Shown: positions 44,101 to 54,010 of the stretch, piece by piece
How the letters are laid out: every line of letters starts with the position of its first letter
Position numbering within the stretch: position 1 is the first letter of the stretch
Source: Microglena sp. YARC
Lineage: Eukaryota; Chlorophyta; Chlorophyceae; Chlamydomonadales; Chlamydomonadaceae
DNA: 64,000 nt
Direction: 5' to 3'
NCBI GenBank assembly: GCA_022414725.1
Contig: CM039462.1
Span: 44,301,990-44,365,989 of the forward strand
The notes under the pieces: model-generated
Told to the model about the DNA's origin: nothing
The model's input: only the letters and a program-made list of their open reading frames with translations
Database searches by the model: none
Translations under genes and position numbers: made by a program

Positions 44101-47100
44101 AGCAATGCCCCCTGGTGGTCTCGCTCCTCCCGTTGGTAGCATGCCCCCTGGTGGTGTAGCCCCCCCCGGTGGTGACCAGCCCCCTGGCACTGATGCCCCA
44201 CCAAGCTTCCCACCACCCAGCAGGGACCTCCCTTCTTTCCCCCCAGGTGCTTTCACACCAGACACTCCATTGCTGCCCTACTTTCCCTACTACCCTTCAT
44301 CCCCCAGCCCATCTACTCCACAACAGCCTCCCTCCCTTCCCTTCTTCCCCAATCCTCCATCCCCTGCCCCTGGTGGTGTAGCTCCCCCCGGTGGTAACAT
44401 GCCTCCTAGTGGGATGGAGCCACCTACCTACCCCGGTGGATTTTCTCCTCCTGGCGTTAATGTTCCAGGATTTCCTGGTGGGTCTTGCTCCTCCCGCAGG
44501 CAGCTCGCCCCCTGGTGGAGTTGCTCCCCCTGGTGGTAACATTCCTGGGGGCCTAGCACCCCCAGGCAATCAACATGCCCCCTGGTGGTGTCGCTCCCCA
44601 GGTGGTAAACATGCCCCTAGTGGTCTTCCTCCACCTGGTGTGAACATGCCTCCAGGTAGTGTAGCGCCTCCTAGTGGTAGCATGCCCCCTGGTGGTGTAG
44701 CCCCCCCCGTTGGTGGTCAGCCCCCTGGTACTGCTGCCCCACCAAGTTTCCCACCACCCAGCAGGGACCTCCCTTCCTTCCCCCCGGGTGCTTTCACCCC
44801 TTATCCACCTAGCACCAACTCCCCAGGCCTGCCCTACTTCCCCTATCCTCCCTCAACACCGCCCCCTCACTTTCCTTCACCGCCACTGCAACCCCCTTAT
44901 CTGCCGTACTTCCCAAATCCCCCATCTCCAGGAGCAGTAAAACCCCCTCGGTCCTTCCTTCCTTATTTCCCTTTCCCCCCTCCTGGTGAAGTCGCCCCCC
45001 CCGGTGGTAACATGCCCCCCCTGGTGGCCTAGCACCCCCAGGTTCTAACATGCCCCCTGGTGGAGTCGCCCCCCCCGGTGGTAACATGCCCCCTGGTGGG
45101 ATGGAGCCGCCTACCTATCCCGGTGGAGTTACCCCTCCTGGCAGTAGCATTCCAGGATTTCCTGGTGATCTTACTCCACCGGGTGCAAATATGCCCCCAG
45201 GTGGTGTAGCGCCTCCTGGTGGTAGCATGCCCCCTGGTGGTGTAGCTCCTCCTGGTGGTAACATTCCTGGTGGCCTAGCTCCCCCAGGTGGGAACGTGCC
45301 CCCTGGTGGTGTAGCTCCTCCTAGAGATGACCAGCCCCCCGGCACTGATGCCCCACCAAGCTTCCCTCCACCAAGCAGAGATATCCCTGCTTTCCCACCA
45401 GGCTTCTTCGCCTCCCCACCACCAGAGAGAGGACCTCCTCCCAGTGACTACCCGCCAGATGATTATTATCCTCCTCCTTTCTCTGGAGGCTCCCCTCCTC
45501 CCTCTGATCAGCCTCCAAGCTTCCCTCCACCAAGCAGGGACCTCCCTTCATTCCCCCCTGGTGCTTTCACCCCTCCTGCACCCAGCACTGCTACTCCTGG
45601 CCTGCCCTACTACCCATACCTTCCCTCAACCCCACCTCCTTCCCCTCCTTCCCCTCCTTCACCCCCCCCTCAACCTCCTTATCTGCCATACTTTCCCAAC
45701 CCTCCCCTCTCCACCCCCTGCCCCCCATCCCCTGCCTCGCCTCCCCCTGATCCCCCTCACACCCATGCCTTTCCCTCCTTCACCACCCCAGTCCCCCTCT
45801 TATCCTGGTGGTCTTTCTCCACCTGGTGCAAATATGCCCCCAGCTAGTGTAGCGCCTCCTGGTGGTAGCATGCCCCCTGGTGGTGTAGCTCCTCCTGGTG
45901 GTAACATTCCTGGTGGCCTAGCTCCCCCAGGTGGGAACATGCCCCCTGGTGGTGTAGCTCCTCCTGGAGGTAACCAGCCCCCTGGCACTGATGCTCCACC
46001 AAGCTTCCCTCAACCCAGCAGGGACCTCCCTTCTTTTCCCCCCGGTGCTTTCACACCAGACCCCCCCTTACCACCCAAATTATTTCCCCCATCCCCGTCC
46101 CCTGGTGGCGTAGCTCCCCCTGGTGGTCGCATTCCTGGTGGTCTTGCTCCTCCTGGCATCAACATGCCCCCTGGTGGTGTATTCCCCCCAGGTTCTTTCA
46201 ACCCTCCTGCACCCAGCATTGCTACTCCTGGCCTGCCCTACTACCCATACCCTCCCTCAACCCCACCCCCTTTCCCTCCTTCCCCTCCTTCACCCCCCCC
46301 TCGACCTCCTTATCTGCCATACTTTCCCAACCCTCCCTCTCCACCCCCTGCCCCTCCATCCCCCGCCTCGCCTCCCCCGGACCCCCCCTCACCACCCCAG
46401 CCTTCCCCTCCTTCACCACCTGTCCCTTCCCCTCCTTCACCACCTGTCCCTTCCCCTCCCTCACCACCCCAGCCCCCCCCAAATCCCCCTCACCACCCCA
46501 AACCTCCTAGTTTCCCTCCACCAAGCAGAGATATCCCTGCTTTCCCACCAGGCTCCTTCGCCTTCCCACCACCAGAGGGAGAGCTTCCTCCCAGTGACTA
46601 CCCACCAGATGATTACCATCCTCCTCCTGGCACTGGTGCTCCTCCTAGCTTCCCTCCACCAAGCAGGGACCTCCCTTCATTCCCCCCTGGTGCTTTCACC
46701 CCTCCTGCACCCAGCACTGCTACTCCTGGCCTGCCCTACTACCCATACCTTCCCTCAACCCCACCTCCTTCCCCTCCTTCCCCTCCTTCACCCCCCCTCA
46801 ACCTCCTTATCTGCCATACTTCCCCAACACTCCCTCTCTACCTCCTGCCCCTCCATCCCCCCCTCACCTCCCCCTCATCCCCCTCACCACCCCAGCCTTC
46901 GCCACCTGTCCCTTCCCCTCCTTCACTACCCCCAGCCTCTCCCGGATCCCCATATCCTGGTTCTCCCTGCTCCTCCTGGGGGCACCCTACCTCCTGTTGC
47001 TCTAGATGCACCTCCTCCCCCGCCTAGCAGGGATCTCCCCTCCTTCCCCCCAGGTTCTTTTACTCCCCCTGCTTACTCTGGTCCTAGCTACCCCCCTCTC

Positions 47101-48843
47101 CCCCCAGCCCCCCTCCCCTCCTTATCCTCCTCCCTCTCCTCCCTCTCCTCCTCTCCTTCTTCTCCCTCTCCTCCCTCTCCTCCTTCTCCTCCCTCTCCTC
47201 CCTCTCCTCCCTCTCCTCCTTCTCCTCCTCTCCTCCCTCTCCCCCCTCCCTCCCTCTCCCCCTCTCCTCCTTCTCCTCCCTCTCTCCCCTCCCCTCCCTC
47301 TCCTTCTCCTCCCTCTCCTCCTTCTCCTCCCTCTCCCCCCAGCCCCCCTCCCCACCTTATCCTCCTCCCTCTCCTCCCTCTCCTCCCTCTCCTCCCTCTC
47401 CTCCCTCTCCTCCCTCTCCTCCCTCTCCTCCCTCTCCTCCCTCTCCTCCCTCTCCTCCTTCACCACCCTCTCCTCCTTCTCCTCCCTCTCCTCCCTCCCT
47501 CCCTCTCCTTCTCCTCCTCTCCTCCTTCTCCTCCCTCTCCCCCCAGCCCCCCCTCCCTCCTTATCCTCCTCCCTCTCCTCCCTCCCCTCCCTCTCCTTCT
47601 CCTCCCTCTCCTCCTTCTCCTCCCTCTCCCCAGCCCCCTCCCCTCCTTATCCTCCTCCCTCTCCTCCCTCTCCTCCCTCTCCCCCCTCTCCTTCTCCTCC
47701 CCCCCCTCCCTCTCCTCCCTCTCCTTCCTCTCCTCCTCCTCCTCCCTCTCCTCCCTCCCCTCCCTCTCCTCCCTCTCCTCCTTCCCCTCCTGCCTACCCC
47801 CTTACCCTCCCTCTCCCCCCAGCCCACCTCCCCTCCTTATCCTCCTCCCTCTCCCCCCTCTCCTCCCTCACCTCCTGCCTACCCGCCTACCCCTCCCATC
47901 CCTCCCTACCCCCTGCCATGCCACCTTCCCCCCTCCATACCCCCTCCTGCACCTCCCCCCTTCCCAGACACCTCCACCTTCCCTGTACCTCTCCCTGACA
48001 AGAGCGTACCATTCAATGCGACCTCACACAGCCTGGATACATTCAGAGCGCCCACACAGAACGACACTCATGTGGTGTACACCTATCAGGTTGCTTCTGG
48101 AGGCGATGGAAACATCAGTGGTTGGGGCATCCAGTTGGATCCAGACACCCAGGGTAGGGATCTGGTCATCAATGGTACAACTGTCACGTCGGCTTCAGGC
48201 AACCCTGACCTAGTGGTCAGCTCATCCACTGAGGGCTCCCCAGTCATCACCATCACCCAGAGCGGTGGAGCCGGTGGTGCAGGTAGAGACACACTCCTTG
48301 GCCCCAACGAGGGTGATGTTTACACCATCAGCATTCCCAAGAACAGCCCAGGAGAGAATGTACCCATCCCTAGGTCTGTGGATGGCATTGTGTGGGATTC
48401 TGAGTCATACTCCACCAACATAGTTGATCCAGATCCCCTGTACAACACTACCATCGTGGATGATCCCTACTTTGGCGACCGGGGAGACCCAACTCCCCCC
48501 AAGTACAACCTGTCTGACTTGTGCTTCACAACTGCCCTAGCTACCTCCAACGACAGTGGAGTGACCACATTGGTCCTGCTCTTGGAGAACACTGAGGGCA
48601 TGGCCAATTGCAGCTCAGCGGTTGTAGCCCAGCCGCGTTACATGCGTGTCCTGCTTACCAACAGCACTGGGGATGAGTTGATGGAAACCGGGGCCTTCAA
48701 GCCAGCTGAGCTGGGTGTGTTGTCCAAGGTTTCTGAGGAGTATCCTCCTGTTGAGGTTGGAGGCAGTGCCAATAGGTCAGCACTGCTGTGGACCACCGTC
48801 CCCTCTCCTGGAAACAGCTTCTCGTACAGCTTCCTTCTTGATG
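41194..48843 (+). CDS. Pherophorin-type gene, long exon: Cys motif, PPGG rods, module 4
   Basis: This is the duplicate of exon 29851-37151 with the same order of parts: the Cys motif (ICQQAQIEGQAGDTCVIQLID), PPGALMPP, PAGNMP, STPPGAIMPPGG, PPGGVAPPGGNMP, PPSRDLPSFPPGAFTP, DYPPDDYYPPP, the PPSPPSP block (47110-47880), then module 4. It ends GAT G|GTGGGT (phase 1). Between 41360 and 43860 nearly every repeat unit carries a one-base gain or loss relative to 30010-32270, whereas 43860-46780 is clean where copy A (33390-35300) is broken. Product and site of action are inferred as for the rest of the gene: an extracellular proline-rich rod. Confidence 0.7.
47965..48843 (+). repeat. Module 4 of six
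   Basis: The reading is clean from FPDTSTFPVPLPDKSVPFNA to NSFSYSFLLDG, about 293 residues. This is the best copy for defining the module. Seven or more N-X-S/T sequons and a conserved LCF...C Cys pair are visible. Confidence 0.85.
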
Positions 48844-50262
48844 GTGGGTGGTCGGACTGTTTAGAACCGACTGTAGTTAGGGCGCTTGCTTGGTCTGATT
48901 TTTTAGTATAACCCTTTTGTTTGTTTGGGAACGTAGCTCATCTCCTATTCGCACTCCTGCCTTTCTCCCATGGTTTTTCATTTCCTCTACATATAGCTAA
49001 CGCTAGTTTTGACCCTGTTTTTGCGATATTATTGCTACAAAAAAAGAAAGAAAAAAGTTTGTTTTTTTGCCCTGAATGGCCCTGAAAGCTAAAAGGCTAT
49101 AAAAGCTACAATAAGCACTAAAACGCTGTCCCTGGAGGAGGCTTAAAACCATAAAGCTAAAAAAATCCCACTTTCAGATTCAAAAAAAAGCCCTGCTTAC
49201 ACCTCTATCTGTTTCCTTCCTTACCATGAGCACAATGCTGTAAGCTTGATGTTGGGTAGCCAGCCCTTATGAGAATCTTTATTAGGGCACTTTCACTATA
49301 CATGTGTTGCTGTTGGAACCCATATTGTTCTGTTTGGTGAGTTGGATGTACTGTGTATTTATGAGGGACCATGTTGTATTTATTGTTATTGATCATAACG
49401 CTGAAGCTATGATGTTGTTTTCCTGTAGTTGAGCCGGCCGTAACCTTGGTGATCATGGGTGTGCGCGCTAGTTTTGCAATGATAACGCCTGGTGGTATTA
49501 AGGGAGCCCTGTCTTACAGCGGTAGAGAACGGGCTGCTACTTTACCTGGACAGTGCTACCATGGCAGTTGACAGAGACCGTTAACACTGAAGCACACCCG
49601 CAGGGATCCGAACCCCGCACCTTATTGTTTCAATGAGCAGCTAGTTGTGTAGGCACCAGATTCAAGGCGTGCACAAAGCGTGTTTTATGTAGTCGAGCCG
49701 GCCGCAACCCTGGTGACCACGGGTGCCCGCGCTAGTTGTGTAGGCGCCAGACTAAAGGCACACACTAAGCGCCATGGTGTAAGGCTGATCCTGATCTGTA
49801 CCCGTAATCCAGATTTTGCACTGGCATGCGGAATACTTATGACGTCCAGTCCCAGATAACCATAAGCAATTCCCCATACTGATAATTCCCTCTATCTCTT
49901 CAACCAACCAGGTATCCCTTCCATTTTTTTTTATTAAATTTCTATTTAAGTGCTATTAAAGTTCAGATACAGATAACCGTAAGCAAGTCCCCATACTGAC
50001 AATTCTCTCTATCTCCTCAACCAACCAGGATTTCCCTTCCATTTTTTATATTCAATTTCTATTGAAGTGCTATTAAAGTTCAGACACAGATAACCATAAG
50101 CAAGTCCCCATACTGACAATTCTCTCTATCTCCTCAACCAACCAGGATTTCCTTTCCATTTGTTATATTCAATTTCTATTGAAGTGCTATTAAAGTTCAG
50201 ACACAGATAACCATGAGCAATTCCACATACTGACAATTCCCTCTCTCTCTTCAAACACCCAG
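48844..50262. other. Intron between modules 4 and 5, with SINE and acceptor array
   Basis: From 49424 to 49780 there is a duplicated unit (GAGCCGGCCG(C/T)AACC, then TGGTGA(C/T)CA(C/T)GGGTG) whose first copy is split by a SINE. From 49850 to 50262 the 3' end of the intron (CCAGATAACCATAAGCAA, CCCCATACTGA, CTCTTCAACCAACCAGG) is repeated four times at about 120-bp spacing, the last copy being the acceptor in use. Confidence 0.8.
49474..49639 (-). mobile_element. tRNA-derived SINE, copy 4, with target-site duplication
   Basis: The 166-bp insertion is flanked by GCTAGTT (49467-49473 and 49640-49646). The paralogous uninterrupted sequence at about 49724-49745 (CCGCGCTAGTTGTGTAGGCG) gives the empty site. 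On the minus strand it carries the B box GGGTTCGGATCCC and ends ATCATTGCAA. The A-box part is diverged (TGCTCATTGAAACAATAAGG). Confidence 0.85.
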
Positions 50263-50675
50263 GTGAGAATGCTTCCCTCTCTGACATCTGCCAGCAGGCC
50301 CAGATTGAGGGTCAGGCGGGTGACACATGCGTCATTCAGCTGATTGACAGCAACGGCACCATATGGGAGGCTGCCTTTTTGGAATCTGATTCCTTCCTCC
50401 CCCCTGGATCCATCCTCACCCCCCTGCGGGAGCCCCCCTCCTCCTCCCCCCCCTCCTGCCTACCACCAGTCTCCACTGTTCCCACAGTGCCACCTGCAGG
50501 GCAATCACCAGAGTCACCTCCTGCCTCCCCCCCTCCGCCCCGGCCTCCCTTCCCAGACAACTCCACCTTCCCGGTGCCGCTGCCAGAAAAGCAGGAGGAG
50601 ATCCAGCGCACCAATTTTGTGTTGCAGCTCTTCCGGGAGGATCAGAACGATACTCACGTGCAGATCTCCTACCAG
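50263..50675 (+). CDS. Pherophorin-type gene, exon: Cys motif, short Pro linker, start of module 5
   Basis: It starts after TTCAAACACCCAG with (D)GENASLSDICQQAQIEGQAG, DTCVIQLIDSNGTIWEA, a linker with PPSSSPPSC and SPPPPRPP, then FPDNSTFPVPLPEKQEEIQR and NDTHVQISYQ. The donor is CAG|GTGCGT (phase 0). This exon is free of frameshifts. Module 5 is split by two further introns, which modules 1-4 lack. Confidence 0.88.
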
Positions 50676-50915
50676 GTGCGTTTGTAGCGGAACACTAGAC
50701 CAATGAGCATATATAATATGCATACTTGAGATGTCAAGATACTGTATCTCAGATTTTTTTTTAATGAAGTAAACAGAGCAAAGTATGAAAGATGAGATTC
50801 ATGATGGGCGCTCAAATGAGGGTAGCTGATGTATATATCATCTTACACTGCCTATGAATATATGATACCTCCAAGATATGGCCTCTCATTTTGTGGTTGA
50901 ATTCTGTTGCTGCAG

Positions 50916-51536
50916 GTGGTGGCTGCCAGTGACACTAGCGATGTCAGACGCCTACGCTCCCTGCTGGCTGATGTCCCCCAGACAGGCTGCTCCGAAACTC
51001 ATCTCTGCAGTGACCTGATGGGTTGGGGTGTGGAACTGGATCCCGCCTCTATTGGTGCTCACGTCCGCGCCAATGAGACCGTCCTCGATCTATCTAGCCT
51101 GGTCCCTGGTGAGGCACCCCCAGTGTTGAACGTCTCAACACAGGGAACCTCTGTCATCACCATCACTCCACCAGCGGGTGCCGAAGTGCTGGTGGCATCC
51201 AACAACGGTAACACGTACACCCTGGTCATGCCGAAGGTCACCCCTGGAGAGCTGATCATCTTCCCACTCTCCCAAAACGGCATCACCTGGTCTGACGCGT
51301 ACTACGCCACCACAGATGTGGATAACCCACCCATCTACAATGAGAGTCTGATGGAGGATCCATACTGGGGTGTGCGAGGTGCTGGAGACAACGGCACCGC
51401 CTCCCCTCCCCCTATCTACAACATATCTGACCTCTGCTTCGCCTCATTGATGACGACTGAGGCTGTGGGTGATGGCATTCTGGTGATGTTGGACGTGTAC
51501 AACTTTGCGGGCAGCGCGGAATGTGTGCCAATTGAG
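50916..51536 (+). CDS. Pherophorin-type gene, exon: core of module 5
   Basis: Between acceptor TGTTGCTGCAG and donor GAG|GTGAGA (phase 0 both sides). It encodes VVAASDTSDVRRLRSLLADV, MGWGVELDPASIG, TSVITITPPAG, NTYTLVMPKVTPGEL, ITWSDAYYATTDVDNPPIYN, DPYWGVRGAGDNG, YNISDLCFASL and SAECVPIE. It aligns position by position with the tandem modules but is strongly diverged, so it is an old copy rather than part of the recent duplication. Confidence 0.88.
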
Positions 51537-52044
51537 GTGAGAATAGGGCATGGGGATTGGGGATGCATGTGTACGGAGCGGCTGGAATTTTGCTGAACAC
51601 CGTCTTGGGCAATAGAGGCTCTTCAGCGGAGGTTATACTTGTGGCTGGTGATCAGGGGAGAAGGGTAGCCTCAGGACAGTAAGGCAAAAGCAAAGGAAAG
51701 GAGATAGGGATAGAGCATGGGGGGCTAGCTTGAAGGGGGGCTTGGCTTGGTTGCTCTTGGACTGTGCAATCTACCTCCTTTGGTATGCAGGCCATCCCTC
51801 CCCCCCACCACCCACCACCACACCACACCCACCCACAACCCAACCCCTACACCACCACCACACCACACCACCACCACAACGATCCTGGTCCACAAACCTC
51901 TTGGTTCGCAATCTACCTCCTTTGTGCTCCTTCTTGTTAACAACCCCATCAACGTCTTGATCACCTCATCTCACCCTGCCTCGCCTCGCCCCACCTCACC
52001 CCGCCTCACCTCACCTCACCCCACCTCACTTGATTTCTCTGCAG

Positions 52045-52267
52045 GGTGATCCAAAGCCTCTGTACTTGCATCTGCTGTTGACGAACGCTGCTGGCGAAGA
52101 GCTGAATGAGACTGGCCAGTACGATCCAATATCCCTTGCAAGCATTGCCTTGACAGATGAGAAGTACCCTGGCATGGATGTTGGCAACTCGTCTGATAGG
52201 TCGGCAATTGTCTGGACCATCCTCCCAACAACCAACAACAGCTTCACATACAGCTTTTTGCTACAGG
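52045..52267 (+). CDS. Pherophorin-type gene, exon: end of module 5
   Basis: After acceptor TTTCTCTGCAG it encodes GDPKPLYLHLLLTNAAGEEL, NETGQYDPISLASIALTDEK, YPGMDVGNSSDRSAIVWT and NNSFTYSFLLQG. It ends CAGG|GTGAGT (phase 1), the same phase as the other module ends. Confidence 0.88.
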
Positions 52268-52319
52268 GTGAGTTTGACTACATTGCTTAAATAGGTGCTA
52301 TTTTTGGCAAAGCCCCCAG

Positions 52320-52520
52320 ATTCACCACATTGTCTGTTTGTCCGTCTGACTGACCCCCCAACCGACCGACGACCAAGACGAAGCCTGACACGTCAGCCAA
52401 CTGTCTCTTAATAACTAACTGACTTTGGTCAGCTCCATCGTTGCCACCTGTCGCTCCGTTGCCAACACTCTCCGCTAATTTTCCCGCGTCGCTTGCAACG
52501 CTGCATAGAACTTGTTAACC
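52320..52520 (+). repeat. GC-hairpin interspersed repeat, copy 4
   Basis: Landmarks are GTCCGTCTGACTGACC, ACCGACCGACGACC, GACGAAGCCTGACACGTCAG, CGTTGCCACCTGTCGCTCCG, CGTCGCTTGCAACGC and CTTGTT. It lies in the intron after module 5. The tail TCGCTTGCACCGCTGCATAG plus AACTTGTTAACCAACCG is repeated at 52731-52765. Confidence 0.75.
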
Positions 52521-52876
52521 AACCGTACAGTACACGTACATTGCATCAGGAGGTCCACGATGGCACTGTTTGAATGGGCGATGGCTTAATGAAGTGCGCT
52601 CCCGCTGCTTTGGGACACTTTGTTGATGTAGTCAACCTTGGCGCCTGCTTGCAGCAACTGTCGGGGTGTGGGGAAATCGGGGCATTGAGGCCGTAGGGTG
52701 TGGGGTGTGGGGTATGGGGCTGCCCCACGTCGCTTGCACCGCTGCATAGAACTTGTTAACCAACCGGTGCCAAGGTCCCTTGTTTGTGTCCCTTCTACCC
52801 ACGTCTCTTGCTCTGTCTCTGACTCCCCTACCTATCTTGTCTAATCGCCTCCACGTCGCCTACCTGCCCTCTTCAG

Positions 52877-53592
52877 GGGACAACCTCTCCCTGCCTGACT
52901 TCTGCCAGCAAGGCCAGATTAAGGGGCAGCAAGAGGGTGTCTGTGTCATGCAGATGGTCGAGAGTGATGGAAGCGTGTGGGAGGGCACCATTGAACCCAA
53001 TGGACCCAACAACCAGCCACCTGGGTCTGCATACGACCCACCAGGTGGCGAGGCTGTTCCCCCCGGCTCAGGTGGTCTCCCCCCAGGCGTGGTTATTCTC
53101 CCTCCTGGTGCTGACCAGCCCCCTGGATCCGCCACCCAACCCCCTGGGTCTGATGCCCCGCCTGGAACTGATGCCCCCCCTGGGTCTGCCACCCAACCCC
53201 CTGGGTCTGATCCCCCGCCTGGAACTGATGCCCCCCCTGGGTCTGTACCACCCCCTGGAACTAATGCTCCTCCTAGCTACCCTCCACCCAGCAGGGACCT
53301 CCCCTTCTTACCCCCAGGCTTCTTCTCCTCTCCACCACCAGAGGGGGGAGGACCCCCTCCCAGTGACTTCCCACCATTTGATTATTATCCTCCTCCTATG
53401 CCTAGAGATTCCCCTCCCCTCACCCCCCCTTCCTTTGTTCCGCAAATCAATTTCCCACCTGATGCTCCTGCCGGGGGAAGCCCTCTGACCCCTCCCCCTA
53501 ACCCCTTCCCCCCCTTCCCTCTGATCCCTGACTACGTGCCAGAAAAGCAGATCCCGGTCGAGACCAGCAACGTCGAGCTCCAGAACTACCAG
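52877..53592 (+). CDS. Pherophorin-type gene, exon: Cys motif, PPGS/PPGT rod, start of module 6
   Basis: It starts after CCCTCTTCAG and reads DNLSLPDFCQQGQIKGQQEG, VCVMQMVESDGSVWEG. The rod has QPPGSDAPPGTDAPPGS repeats, PPSRDLPFLPPGFFSSPPPE, PPPSDFPPFDYYPPP and PPFPLIPDYVPEKQIPVETS. It ends NYQ|GTGAGC (phase 0). The reading frame is clean. The donor sequence CAG|GTGAGCGAGAACGCGACC is repeated at the acceptor of the next exon. Confidence 0.88.
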
Positions 53593-54010
53593 GTGAGCGA
53601 GAACGCGACCCATATCTTGTCGAAATACCGTGAACTGCTGTGAAATACCAACCAGGTGAGCGAGGACGCTACCCATATCTTGTTGAAATAGCCTGAAGTA
53701 GCTTGAAATATCCCGAAATAGCTTGAAATACCCCGAAATAGCATGACATTACCCGAAATAGCCTGACACATCCCGTAATACTGTGAAAACCTACCAGGTG
53801 AGGGAGAACGCATCCCATATCTTGTTGAAATAGCCTGAAATAACCCAAAATAGCCTGACGTAATCCAAAATACTGTGAAATACTACCAGGTGAGCGATAA
53901 CGCTACCCACATCTAGTTGAAATAGCCTGACATTATCCGAAATAGCCTGACCAAACCCAAAATACTGTGAAATACCTCCCAGGTGAGCGAGAACGCGACC
54001 CATATCTTGC
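53585..54010 (+). repeat. AGGT-bearing direct repeats that bound intron 53593-53982
   Basis: CCAGGTGAGCGAGAACGCGA, then CCCATATCTTG occurs at 53589 (donor side) and 53979 (acceptor side). Three diverged copies lie between them at about 53653, 53795 and 53886 (the last contains a TAG). Intervening sequence is built of short GAAATAGCCTGA units. Confidence 0.9.
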
